From: JAWKTM01 sp041399085
GTDB taxonomy: Bacteria; Planctomycetota; Planctomycetia; Pirellulales; Pirellulaceae
Direction: 5' to 3'
Assembly (NCBI GenBank): GCA_041399085.1
Contig: JAWKTM010000021.1
Coordinates: forward strand, 1-64,000
DNA: 64,000 nucleotides
In this document: positions 29,697-39,506 of the stretch, one piece after another
Position numbering within the stretch: the first letter of the stretch is position 1
Layout: each line of letters starts with the position of its first letter
Notes under the pieces: generated by a model
Told to the model about the DNA's origin: nothing
Seen by the model: only the letters and a program-made list of their open reading frames with translations
The model's database searches: none
Position numbers and translations under genes: made by a program

Positions 29697-32503
29697 ATGC
29701 AAACCAACGAACTTCGTGAAAAGTATCTCCGCTTCTTCGAATCCAAAGGACATGCTCGCCGCGATAGCGACGTGTTGGTGCCGACGTGGGATCCGTCGGT
29801 GCTGTTTACGCCGGCCGGCATGAACCAATTCAAGGATCATTTTCTCGGCAAGGTGAAGCTGGAGTTCACTCGCGCGACGACTTGCCAGAAGTGTTTGCGA
29901 ACCGGCGACATCGACAACGTCGGCCGGACCGCCTATCACCATACGTTCTTCGAGATGCTGGGCAATTTCAGCTTCGGCGATTATTTCAAACGCGAAGCGA
30001 TCAATTGGGCTTGGGAGTTTCTCACGGACAAGCAGTGGTTGGGAATCGATCCGGCGCGATTGACCGTCACGGTTTACAAGGACGACGACGAAGCGGCCGA
30101 GATTTGGCGGACCGATATTGGGCTGACCAACGATCGCATCGAACGCATGGGCGAGGACGATAATTTCTGGCCCGCGGGTGCTCCGTCGCAGGGGCCGGAT
30201 GGCGTGTGCGGTCCATGCAGCGAGATCTTCTTTCACGACGACAAGGGTGGCAGCGTCGAGATTTGGAACTTGGTGTTCACGCAGTTCAACCGCGTTGGCG
30301 AACCGCCCGATAATCTGCGTCCGCTGCCAAGCAAGAACATCGACACCGGCATGGGGCTCGAACGATGCGCGTCGGTCCTGCAAGGCGTCGAGACGAACTA
30401 TCACATCGACATCCTGCGTCCGATCGTGGAAGCCGCGGCGGAAGTGTGCGGCGTGAAGTACGAACCGCAAAGCGATAACGGGCGGCGGCTGCGACGCATC
30501 ACCGATCACGTGCGGGCGTGCACGATGGCGTTGCACGAAAACGTGTATCCCGGTCCGCAAAAGGAAAAATACGTCATCCGCCGGTTGTTGCGGCGCAGCA
30601 TTTTGGATGGCCATCAAATGGGAATGCGCGAACCGTTCCTGTATCAGTTGGTGCCGGCGGTGGTCGACATGATGAAGACGCCGTATCCCGATCTCACGGA
30701 GTCGGTAGATCGTGTCGCCAGTGTGATGAAGAGCGAGGAGGAAAACTTCCTGGGAACATTGGATGCCGGTTTGGCTCACATCGACCAGATCTTTGGCAAG
30801 ATCAAGTCGGCCAATCGCACGACGGTCGATGGGCGCGAGGCGGCCGATTTGTATCAAACGTATGGCGTGCCGCCCGAATTGTTCGAGTCGATGGCGGCCG
30901 AACACAACTTGGCCTTCGACTGGGAAGGTTTCAAGACGGCGATGGAAGAGCACGGCGTTCGCTCGGGCATCTTGGTTCACACGGTGATGGGCGACACGGG
31001 ACCGATCGACGCCATCAAGAAGGTGTTGCACGACGTCGAGTTTCTCGGCTACGAGACGACCGAAGCGACCGCCGAACTCAAGTTCATCGTGGCTCAGAAT
31101 CAATTGTGCGAGCAGTTGGACGAAGTGTGCCACGAACGGCAAGTCATTGTGGTGCTGGACCGTTCGCCGTTCTATGGCGAAAGCGGCGGCCAAGTGGGCG
31201 ACACCGGTGAGATTGTCGGCGACGGCTTCCGTTTCCAGGTGATCGACACGCAGAAGAACGGTCATCTGATTCTGCACATCGGGCATCTGCTCGAAGGGCA
31301 ACTGAAGTCCGGGCGCGACCGTGACGGCTCGCGTTGACTGTGGTCGGCGCGACGGCATCCGACGAGCTCACTCGGCCACGCATATTTTGCATCACGCCCT
31401 GCAATCGCACTTGGGCAAGCACGCTCAGCAACAAGGGTCGAAGGTGGATCGCGATTGGCTGCGGTTCGACTTCACCAACATGTCGCCCGTCGAAGCCGAG
31501 CAGTTGGTCGGAATCGAACGCGATGTGAACGCTCGCATCGCCGCCAGCAATCCGATTAAGTGGGAGAATTTGCCGTTGGCCGAGCGCGTAAGGCCGGGCG
31601 ATGATGTTGTTCGGCGAAAAGTATCCCGATCCGGTGCGCATGGTTTCGATGGGCGAGTTCAGTAAAGAATTGTGCGGCGGAACGCACTTGATGAACACCA
31701 GCGAAGTCGGCGCGTTTGAGATCGTTTCGGAAGAATCCGTTTCGGCCGGAACTCGACGGATCGAGGCGCTTACCGGCGACAGGGCTCGGGAGAATGGTCA
31801 GCGAACTCGTGATGCACTCTCCGCGGCGGCCGAGAAATTGGGGACTTCGCCGCTGTCCGTGCCCGACGCGGTGCGCGAACTGATTCAAAGCGTGCGCGAA
31901 TTACGCAAGTCGCTCTCGGCCGGAACTAAGGGGGGCGATCAAGCGACGGCGTCTCCAAAGAATAAGTCGACTTCTAATGAAGCCAGCTACGCGGAAATGA
32001 AATCGGCGCTGCGCGAGACGGCGCGGGCGTTGAACGTGGCGCCGTTTGATGTGCCCGAACGTGTCGAAGCGTTGTTGGCCGAACGGGAAACGCTGCGAGA
32101 ACAGATTGAGAAGCTTTCCCAAGCCGGCGACTTGTCGGCCGATTCGCTGCTCGATGCGGCCCAAGATTTGGACGGCTTGAAGCTGATCGTGGCCGATTTG
32201 CCCAGCGCCAATCCGAATCTGATGCGTCAGTTGATCGACCAGATTCGGCAGAAGACCAGTCCCGTGGCGGTTCTGTTGGCGGCGCCGCAGGGCGACGACA
32301 AAGCGTTGGTCGTGGCGGGAGTGAGCCGCGAGCTAGTCGACCGTGGCGCTCATGCCGGTAACTGGGTCCGCGAAGTTGCGGCCGTGTTGGGCGGCGGTGG
32401 CGGCGGCAAGCCGGATATGGCTCAGGCCGGAGGCAAGGATCCGTCGAAGTTGCCCGAAGCGATGCAGAAGGCGTTGGAAGTCATTCGACAACAATTGCAA
32501 TGA
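29697..32503 (+). CDS. alaS: alanyl-tRNA synthetase (frame interrupted by three 1-base indels)
   Basis: The class II catalytic core occupies the first ~450 residues (MQTNELREKYLRFFESKGHA, QFKDHFLGKVKLEFTRATTC, TGMGLERCASVLQG). After an extra G at 31311-31313 the frame shifts to TARVDCGRRDGIRRAHSATH, the HxxxH of the editing domain. Missing Gs after 31584 and at 31596-31598 must be added to recover EARKAGAMMLFGEKYPDPVR and CGGTH, then the C-Ala/DHHA1 domain (APQGDDKALVVAGVSRELVD) to 32503. The corrected length is 935 residues, normal for a long AlaRS. The gene is essential and no second copy is seen, so assembly error is the likely cause. The stop overlaps the next ATG (ATGA). Confidence 0.93.
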
Positions 32504-33381
32504 AATACAAAGTCACGCACACGACCAAGTACGTGTACACGGATGCGGTGTCGGTTTGCCACAACCAAGTGCATCTCGCGCCGCGCGAGTCAACGCGGCA
32601 AAGGTGTTCGTGGCATCGGTTGCTGATCCATCCCGAACCGGCCGAACGCGGCAAGCGGCTGGACTATTTTGGTAACCCGGTCGATTACTTCTCGATCCAT
32701 GATTCGCATTTGGGATTGACCGTCACGGCGACTAGCCAGGTGGAAGTGTTGCCTCGCGTTGTGGCAAGCGAGGATAAGTCGCCGAATTGGGAAACGGTCG
32801 CTACCGTGGCACGCGAAGATCGCAGCCCGGCCGGATTGATCGTGCATCAGTTCTTGTACGACTCGCCGTGCGTAAGGCAACTGCCCGAACTGCGAGCCTT
32901 CGCCGAACCGTCGTTTCCCAAGGGGCGTTCGATCGTGGAAGCCGCCACGGATTTGAATGCGAGGATTCACACCGAGTTCGCTTATGACCCGAGAGCGACC
33001 ACGGTCAACACGCCGCTCGAGCAGGTTTTGAAACAGCGGCGCGGCGTCTGCCAAGACTTCGCTCATCTAGCGATCGGCTGTTTGCGAGCGATGGGACTGC
33101 CAGCTCGATACGTCAGCGGTTATTTGCGGACGATCCCGCCTCCTGGCCAACCGCGTCTGGTCGGCGCGGACGCTTCGCACGCGTGGCTGTCCGTCTACTG
33201 CGGGCCGTTGGGTTGGGTCGATCTGGATCCGACGAACAATGTGATCCCCACAACCGATCATCTCACGGTCGCTTGGGGACGCGATTACAGCGACGTCTGT
33301 CCGATCCAGGGCGTCTTCGTCGGTGGCGGCCAACACACGATGACCGTATCGGTCGACGTGGAACCGTTGCAGCGGAGTTAA
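32500..33381 (+). CDS. transglutaminase-like cysteine protease family protein
   Basis: 293 residues, starting inside the alaS stop codon (ATGA overlap), so translational coupling is likely. An N-terminal bacterial transglutaminase-like beta domain (MKYKVTHTTKYVYTDAVSVC, HLAPRES) precedes the transglut_core catalytic triad: Cys184 in RRGVCQDFAHLA, His227 in DASHAWLSVY, and the Asp of LDPTNN near 243. There is no signal peptide. Family members are usually amidases or peptidases rather than cross-linkers. Length and motif order are standard. Confidence 0.92.
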   Translation: MKYKVTHTTKYVYTDAVSVCHNQVHLAPRESTRQRCSWHRLLIHPEPAERGKRLDYFGNPVDYFSIHDSHLGLTVTATSQVEVLPRVVASEDKSPNWETVATVAREDRSPAGLIVHQFLYDSPCVRQLPELRAFAEPSFPKGRSIVEAATDLNARIHTEFAYDPRATTVNTPLEQVLKQRRGVCQDFAHLAIGCLRAMGLPARYVSGYLRTIPPPGQPRLVGADASHAWLSVYCGPLGWVDLDPTNNVIPTTDHLTVAWGRDYSDVCPIQGVFVGGGQHTMTVSVDVEPLQRS

Positions 33382-33588
33382 GTGGGCATTTGGAATTAGC
33401 TCAGCGATGTAACGGTTGGACGCGAACTCTCCGGTGCCACGAAACCGGAAGGCTCGCGCCCTGCCGCGATAAGAAGCCCGAGCGTTCCAAGGCGCCAATT
33501 GCCCGAGGTTTCGCGACTTCGTCTCTATCTGCAATTAGGATGAGAAGTCCTCGTCCTGGCAAAACACACTCACCATGAAATACCGCTC

Positions 33589-35706
33589 ATGATCCAACGA
33601 TTTTCACGATGTTCGGTCCTGATGTTGTCCTGCGTCGTTTTCGGATTTCTAAACCAGTCGATTGTCGCGCACGCACAACAAACCTACGACGTGGTTGTTT
33701 ACGGCGGCACGAGCGCTGGCGTGGTTGCGGCGATACAAGCTAGTCGGATGGGTAAATCCGTGGTGATCGTCGGACCGGACAAACATTTGGGCGGCCTGAC
33801 GGCGGGCGGTCTGGGCTGGACGGATTCTGGAAACAAGAGCGCCATCGGCGGCATCAGCCGCGAGTTTTACGAACGCGTGTGGAAACACTATCAACGCCCC
33901 GAAGCTTGGCCGTGGCAAGCCCAGGCGGAGTTCGGCAATCGCAATCAAAGCCCGCCCGGCAAAGACGGCGACGCCTCGTCGATGTGGGTTTTCGAGCCGC
34001 ATGTGGCCGAACAAATCTACGAACAATTGGTTGCCGAGCATAAGATTCCAGTGCATCGCGACCAGTGGCTCGACCGCGAACCGGGACGTGGCGTCGTCAT
34101 GAAAGACGGTCGCATCACGGCCATCAAGATGCTCGGCGGGCAAGTCTATCAGGGCCGCATGTTTATCGACGCCACGTATGAAGGCGATCTCATGGCCGCG
34201 GCGGGAGTCAGTTTCCACGTAGGCCGCGAAGCGAATCGAGTCTACGGCGAAACGTGGAACGGCATCCAAGTGGGGACGCTGCACCACGGACATTGGTTCA
34301 AGAAGCCGGTTGATCCGTACGTCGTACCCGGCGATCCCAGCAGCGGCGTGCTTCCTCGAATCAGCCCCGATCCGCCTGGTGAGAAAGGCGAAGGGGATCA
34401 CCGCGTGCAAGCGTATTGCTTTCGCATGTGTCTAACGAATCATGACGAGAATCGCATCCCGTTCCCCAAACCGGAAGGCTATGACGCCTCTCAGTATGAA
34501 TTGTTATTGCGTGTGTTCGCCACTGGCTGGCGAGAGACGTTTGCCAAGTTCGACCCGATCCCCAACTATAAGACCGACACGAATAATCATGGGCCGTTCA
34601 GTACGGATAACATTGGACGGAACTACGACTATCCCGAAGCAAGCTACGAACGTCGCCGGGAGATCATTCGAGAGCATGAGGTCTATCAACAAGGCTTAAT
34701 GTACTTCATTGCCAATGATCCTCGCGTGCCGGAAGACGTGCGGTCGAAGATGGCCAAATGGGGATTGGCGAAGGACGAATTCACGGACAACGGTGGCTGG
34801 CCTCATCAAATCTACGTCCGCGAGGCTCGGCGGATGATCGGCCAATATGTGATGACCGAGCACGATTGTCTCGACCGGCGCGAGACGCCTGAATCGGTCG
34901 GGATGGGGTCGTACACGCTGGACTCACACAATGTCCAGCGCTATATCACCCCCGAAGGATTTGTGCAAAACGAAGGCGACATCGGCGTCGGAGCCCCTCG
35001 GCCGTATGAGATTTCATATGGATCGCTCACACCCAAAAAGGACGAGTGCGAGAATCTGTTAGTCCCTGTCTGTGTGTCGTCCAGCCATATTGCTTACGGT
35101 TCGATTCGCATGGAACCGGTGTTCATGATCCTGGCTCAATCGGCAGCCACGGCGGCTTGTATGTCATTGGACCAAAATCTGGCCGTACAGGATTTGCCTT
35201 ACGAAAAGCTGCGCGAGCGATTGCTGGCCGATAAACAGGTTCTGGAACTCGAGGACGCGTCGCGCTTTTCAGCTCGCAAGATGGAAGGCGTGGTTGTGGA
35301 TGACGGTCGAGCGAAGCTGACCGGCAATTGGCACGCTTCGTCGTCGATCAAACCATTTGTCGAACATGGTTATCTGCATGATGCGAATGAGAACAAGGGA
35401 GCGTTGTCGGCCGAATTCACAGCCGAGCTCAAGCCGGGGCGATATGAAGTGCGCGTCGCGTATTCGGCGAACAACAATCGCGCGACGAACGTGCCGGTGC
35501 GCGTTCGACACGCGGACGGCGAATCGGTGGTGAAGTTAAATCAACGGGAGAAGCCCGAACACCACAGCCTGCTGGCCACGGTCGGCGAATTCGGATTCGA
35601 TGGACCGGCGACCGTGGTCATCTCCAACGACGAAACCGACGGTCACGTGATCCTGGACGCCGTGCAATTCGTGCCGGTCGTCGAAACTCGACCGGCTCGT
35701 CCCTAG
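33589..35706 (+). CDS. secreted FAD-dependent oxidoreductase (FAD_oxidored/xanthan-lyase-like)
   Basis: 705 residues with a signal peptide (LMLSCVVFGFLNQSIVAHA). The dinucleotide-binding motif GGTSAGVVAAIQASRMGKSV follows directly, then HLGGLTAGGLGWTD. The body matches the FAD_oxidored family (FIDATYEGDLMAAAGVSFHV, YRICLTN-like AYCFRMCLTN, RMIGQYVMTEHDC). The C-terminal ~140 residues (GNWHASSSIKPFVEHGYLHD through VILDAVQFVP) are a golvesin/xanthan-lyase-type beta domain that probably binds carbohydrate. It probably acts on polysaccharide-derived substrates outside the cytoplasm. Its end overlaps the convergent VWA gene by 4 bp. Confidence 0.9.
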   Translation: MIQRFSRCSVLMLSCVVFGFLNQSIVAHAQQTYDVVVYGGTSAGVVAAIQASRMGKSVVIVGPDKHLGGLTAGGLGWTDSGNKSAIGGISREFYERVWKHYQRPEAWPWQAQAEFGNRNQSPPGKDGDASSMWVFEPHVAEQIYEQLVAEHKIPVHRDQWLDREPGRGVVMKDGRITAIKMLGGQVYQGRMFIDATYEGDLMAAAGVSFHVGREANRVYGETWNGIQVGTLHHGHWFKKPVDPYVVPGDPSSGVLPRISPDPPGEKGEGDHRVQAYCFRMCLTNHDENRIPFPKPEGYDASQYELLLRVFATGWRETFAKFDPIPNYKTDTNNHGPFSTDNIGRNYDYPEASYERRREIIREHEVYQQGLMYFIANDPRVPEDVRSKMAKWGLAKDEFTDNGGWPHQIYVREARRMIGQYVMTEHDCLDRRETPESVGMGSYTLDSHNVQRYITPEGFVQNEGDIGVGAPRPYEISYGSLTPKKDECENLLVPVCVSSSHIAYGSIRMEPVFMILAQSAATAACMSLDQNLAVQDLPYEKLRERLLADKQVLELEDASRFSARKMEGVVVDDGRAKLTGNWHASSSIKPFVEHGYLHDANENKGALSAEFTAELKPGRYEVRVAYSANNNRATNVPVRVRHADGESVVKLNQREKPEHHSLLATVGEFGFDGPATVVISNDETDGHVILDAVQFVPVVETRPARP

Positions 35707-37181
35707 TGCCCGCGGAATGTGCCGTTGGTGATTTCGGCCACGGTGCGAAGAAAGGTGGCGAGATTCTGATCGAAATAGTTGCCCAAGCCGATCGTGTTGA
35801 TGGGGATGTTGGGATGTTGGCGGCAAAGGGCATAGATCTGCTCGGCCACCTGCGGGTCGAAGCGGCCCGAGTTGGCGTTCGTTGGGGCTCCGTCCGAAAA
35901 CAGAATGATCGTGTCGAGGTTTTCGTAGGTGTAAGCCTTTCGCAAGGCGTCTAGCGTGTTGGTCCAACCGGCTGGTTCGACCGCCTGTAATTGGGCCATC
36001 AATTCGGCTCGTTTTGCCGCGCCGGTTTCGCCGCCGATGTTCACCATCGTGCCGTCGGCCGGGAACGTGCGAACATCGGACGAGAAGACGATCAACACGC
36101 ATTCGTCGACGTCCAGGTGTTGCAGCCAAGTGGATGCGAACCGTTGCGCGTCGGCCCAGCGATCACCGCCCGTCGCCCCTTTCTCTTTCATGCTGCCGGA
36201 CGCATCGAACACGATCGCCACGCGTCGCAGATTGCCTCGCAGCCCCACGAGCTCGCGGTTGACCACCGTTTCACGAGCCGTTTGTTGCCGAAAACGCAAT
36301 TCCGCGGAACTGAGTTGCTCTTCGAGTGTGACCTTTTCCGCACGCAGATTCTTGAACAGATCGGCGGCTCGTCGCAAACGATCCAAGTAATCGTCGGCTC
36401 GTTTCGTCTCGTCGCCGGCCTTCTGTTCCAGCTCGCGAATCTTGGCCAGCGCGACCACTTTGGTGTCCTCGACCGTCTTTTCCAACGCGGCCTTTTCCTC
36501 CGCCGAAGCTTTGATCTGAGCTTGCAGCGTGGCGGCGATTGTTTCCAATTCGTTCGACTGTTTTTGCAAACGATCGCGTTCCGATTCCAACGCCTGCTTC
36601 GCGCGTTCCAAGTCTTCCTTGGTTTTGACCAACTGCTCCAGATTCGTCGTTAGCTGCGCGATCCGTTCTTCCAGCGTCAGTTTCTGCTGTTGCATCGACT
36701 GCTTGGTGTCCGTGAGCGACGTGCGCGTTTGGGCCAAGTCGGTCGTGAGCTTTTCCTTGTCGGATTCCAACGCCGCGCGAGTCGATTCGAGGCTCGCCTT
36801 CTCCGTCTCCAGCGCCGACAGCCGCCGATTCAGATCCTCCAACTGCGACAGTCGCCGTTCAAGGTTCTGTCGCAGCTCGTCGCGTTGCCGCTGCGTCAGT
36901 GTTAGCTGTCCGCTGGTCGACTTCAGCAGATCGTCCAGCGATTGCCGATCCCGCTCGGTCTCTTCCAGCTCGGCGGAAGTCACTTGCAGATTGGCCGACA
37001 ACTCCTTGTTGGCGGTGTCCAGCCGCTCGTTCTCCTTGCGGCGTTTGATCAAATTCGAATTCAAGAACAGCGAGATCAGCACGACCAACACCATCGTGAA
37101 CAGCGTCACGTCGTTCGTGGAAATCCAACCGGCCAAGCCGCCCGCTTCGCCGCCTTGAGAGTTCGCTTGTTCAAGTCGCAT
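35703..37181 (-). CDS. MotB-like one-TM coiled-coil protein with VWA domain
   Basis: 492 residues from ATG 37181 (MRLEQANSQGGEAGGLAGWI). A single TM helix (about 26-43) is led by STNDVTLFTMVLVVLISLFL. Asp24 sits where MotB/ZorB/TolR-type stator subunits carry their proton-binding Asp at the start of the TM. Residues ~46-315 are almost pure coiled coil (Leu/Glu/Gln/Arg heptads). A von Willebrand A domain fills 318-492 with the metal site DASGS (326-330) and FSDGAPTNANSG. The usual OmpA-like peptidoglycan-binding domain is absent. It follows the MotA-like gene by 93 bp on the same strand, so they are probably one operon. Confidence 0.85.
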   Translation of the reverse strand: MRLEQANSQGGEAGGLAGWISTNDVTLFTMVLVVLISLFLNSNLIKRRKENERLDTANKELSANLQVTSAELEETERDRQSLDDLLKSTSGQLTLTQRQRDELRQNLERRLSQLEDLNRRLSALETEKASLESTRAALESDKEKLTTDLAQTRTSLTDTKQSMQQQKLTLEERIAQLTTNLEQLVKTKEDLERAKQALESERDRLQKQSNELETIAATLQAQIKASAEEKAALEKTVEDTKVVALAKIRELEQKAGDETKRADDYLDRLRRAADLFKNLRAEKVTLEEQLSSAELRFRQQTARETVVNRELVGLRGNLRRVAIVFDASGSMKEKGATGGDRWADAQRFASTWLQHLDVDECVLIVFSSDVRTFPADGTMVNIGGETGAAKRAELMAQLQAVEPAGWTNTLDALRKAYTYENLDTIILFSDGAPTNANSGRFDPQVAEQIYALCRQHPNIPINTIGLGNYFDQNLATFLRTVAEITNGTFRGH

Positions 37182-37274
37182 GAGGCATTCCCTTACGTAA
37201 CCGGCGGCACTGGTTGCCAAGCCGCTTGGCTGGTGCTCTTTCTATCGGGGCAAAGCCACCCGAGGAGTGTCGTT

Positions 37275-39164
37275 TTAGCGGCCCCGTCTCCAAGGCAGTA
37301 GCGAACCGCGGGCTGCCGCGTCACCGTGCGAATTTCCCGCCTCGGTTTGGTGCTCGATGATCTCCCGCAGTTGTTCGGGCAGCGCGGCCACGGCTTCGGC
37401 GATCTTGGAAGCTTGACTCAAAGCCTGGGTGAGCTGTTCCACATTTTCGCGAGCGTGGCTGAATTCGGCCAGCGCGTCGACCGTTCCTCGAAGCTGGCCG
37501 AGCGTGTCGTTTAGTTCGACCAGCCGCTGCGTGGCCGGGTCCAATCCGTCTCGCAGAAAGTCGCCCAACTTGCCGGCCGATTCTTGAAACGATTCCGCGG
37601 CGGCTCGCAACGCCCACTGCGTTGGCGCGACGTCGTCATTGAGTGTCTGTTGCAATGTCGAGCCGACGTTCGCGATTCGCTCGGAAGCTTCGCGTAGCGA
37701 CGTATGCGCCACGCCCGCTTCGGCCGAAGCTGCCGTCTGTTCGGTCAACAGCCGAGCCACGGACTGCGATCCCTCGGCCACTTCGCGGCTGGCGGAATGC
37801 AGCGCGTCGACCGTGTCGCTGATCGCGTTCAAGCTGCCGGCGTGGCGACTGGCGGCGGGAACGAACCGTTCGTCGACCGCGGATTGAAACGCGCCGACCG
37901 CCGGTTCAAAACGTCCCGCGACGCTGCCGAATTCGCGAGCCACCGCGTCCACTTCGGTCGACATCCTGGCGACCAGTTGGCGAAAGGCGGCCATTTGTTC
38001 GATCAGCGAACGCACTTCGCCCGACAGCGATTGCTGCGCGGGCAGAACGTCCGCAGTTAAGTTGCTGTTGACCGAGACCAGCGAACTGGCGTGCGAGCGG
38101 ACCGATTCGCTGAGCTGCTGCGAGTCGGTTTGCAGCGACTTCGTGCTGGACTTCAATGCACCGACCGCGTCGTTGATGCCGTTGATTGCCGAATGATGCA
38201 GCCGCGCGGCTTCCGTGAACTCTTGATCCACGGCCGTGCGAAAGGCGGCGACCGATACGTCCAGCCCGGCGACCGCGCGTTTGCCGACGGGGATCAGTTG
38301 CTCGAGTGCGATGGCTGCCGCGGCGGTGGACTTTTGCAAACCGGCCATCGTCTCGGGCAACGTGCCGATATTGCCGCTGAACGTCAGCACGGCTTGCTGG
38401 AAATCGTTACCGGCTCGTTCGATGGCGTTGGTGGCCGTGGCCAAGTGTTGCGTTGTCTCGTGCTGCTGATCGGCCGATGCCGAAATCGTCTCGGCCATGC
38501 GTTCGATCGCCGTGATCGCCTTGACCGTGGCCGCTTGCGTGTCCAGGCCGATGGAACTCCAAATCGCGGCGTCGAACCAGGTGCGAGCCGACATGCGAAG
38601 CGATTCGGTCTTATTCCCCGCGAAGTGCAACAACGCTTGGTTGATGAACGCCAACACGGCTCCCGCGCCGACGCCGGCCACCAGTGGCGTGACGGCTTGC
38701 AGGATTTCGCCGAACGATTGCTCTTCATTCGCGGGCGGCTCCAGCCACTGGAATCCCAACACCGTCAGCATCACGCCCAGCAGCGGCGCCATCACGCCCA
38801 TGCGTTGCAGCAGCAGATAATCGGAGCTGGAAGCCACGCGGACATCGAGCTCTTGCAGCACGTCGTCGCGCGTATAGTTGCCCGGCGTTTTCGAGCCGGT
38901 TGGGAAGCTGGAATCGACCCACCGCAGCCACTCGAACCGCCGCCCCAATTCGTCAATGCCGCGCCGTCCGTCGCCGCCCGCTACGAGATCGGCATGCAAC
39001 CGGCGAATCGCCCGTTCGTAGCGACCGGTACGCCACATGAAGCGGACACACAGCACCAATTGCACGATAAAAAACAGCGTTGCAATCAGCAGCACGACGC
39101 CCCAATGGCCATCGGTCAGCGGCGTTGCGGCAAACAGTTGCGGTAACAGGGGTGACACAGTCAC
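37275..39164 (-). CDS. MotA/TolQ/ExbB-like channel subunit with long coiled-coil tail
   Basis: 629 residues from GTG 39164, with gaggaa just upstream as ribosome binding site. Three TM helices, at ~21-43, 122-141 and 158-180, give the ExbB topology. TM2 (MAPLLGVMLTVLGFQWL) and TM3 (AVTPLVAGVGAGAVLAFINQ) match the conserved proton-channel helices. Residues ~190-629 are a very long cytoplasmic helical tail with Ala/Ser/Gln/Glu heptads reminiscent of chemoreceptor signalling domains. Such a tail on a MotA-like subunit is known from ZorA of the Zorya defence system. The next gene supplies the matching one-TM subunit. Confidence 0.82.
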   Translation of the reverse strand: MTVSPLLPQLFAATPLTDGHWGVVLLIATLFFIVQLVLCVRFMWRTGRYERAIRRLHADLVAGGDGRRGIDELGRRFEWLRWVDSSFPTGSKTPGNYTRDDVLQELDVRVASSSDYLLLQRMGVMAPLLGVMLTVLGFQWLEPPANEEQSFGEILQAVTPLVAGVGAGAVLAFINQALLHFAGNKTESLRMSARTWFDAAIWSSIGLDTQAATVKAITAIERMAETISASADQQHETTQHLATATNAIERAGNDFQQAVLTFSGNIGTLPETMAGLQKSTAAAAIALEQLIPVGKRAVAGLDVSVAAFRTAVDQEFTEAARLHHSAINGINDAVGALKSSTKSLQTDSQQLSESVRSHASSLVSVNSNLTADVLPAQQSLSGEVRSLIEQMAAFRQLVARMSTEVDAVAREFGSVAGRFEPAVGAFQSAVDERFVPAASRHAGSLNAISDTVDALHSASREVAEGSQSVARLLTEQTAASAEAGVAHTSLREASERIANVGSTLQQTLNDDVAPTQWALRAAAESFQESAGKLGDFLRDGLDPATQRLVELNDTLGQLRGTVDALAEFSHARENVEQLTQALSQASKIAEAVAALPEQLREIIEHQTEAGNSHGDAAARGSLLPWRRGR

Positions 39165-39506
39165 GTTCCTCGATTCTTCTTCCGCTCAACGAGCGGATGG
39201 CTTGGCGCGATGCGATCGGTTGCGATTAACCTCATTCTATTCGTGCAGGTCAGCGGGGCCACGCGTAAACGGATGCTCCGACCGTCGCTGGCCGTCCGCC
39301 GATTCGGGACGTAACAATTCTGCGGGCGGCGAATCAGACTTCCGAGGGGCCAACACCGCTCGCGTCGGGCTTTTCCGCGAGCGCCCACGGCGTTAGCATT
39401 CCTTTGCGTCATCCCGTCTTGGGCGGCCCGTCGAGGCAATCGCGCCGATCGACCGACGGCCGTTGACTTCGCTGCAATTGTTTCTCTTCACTACGGACGT
39501 AAAACC
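39165..39506. other. divergent intergenic region
   Basis: 342 bp between the MotA-like gene and the beta-oxidation operon. No gene or repeat was recognised; it should carry both promoters. Confidence 0.5.

Noticed and set aside
31300..31610. Programmed ribosomal frameshifting in alaS
   Set aside because: Three separate shifts of both signs with no slippery heptamer or stimulatory structure. Programmed shifting is not known for AlaRS.
33382..33588. Possible tRNA or riboswitch in the gap before the FAD oxidoreductase
   Set aside because: Checked for T-loop GTTCRA, acceptor pairing and known riboswitch cores; none were found.
37326..39146. Long plus-strand ORFs opposite the MotA-like and VWA genes
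   Set aside because: Shadows of GC-rich codon usage. They are Arg/His/Gln-rich with no family resemblance, while the minus strand encodes clear domains.
35703..39164. Canonical Zorya defence system
   Set aside because: No ZorC/ZorD/ZorE-like genes are adjacent and the one-TM subunit has VWA instead of the OmpA domain, so only the stator analogy is kept.
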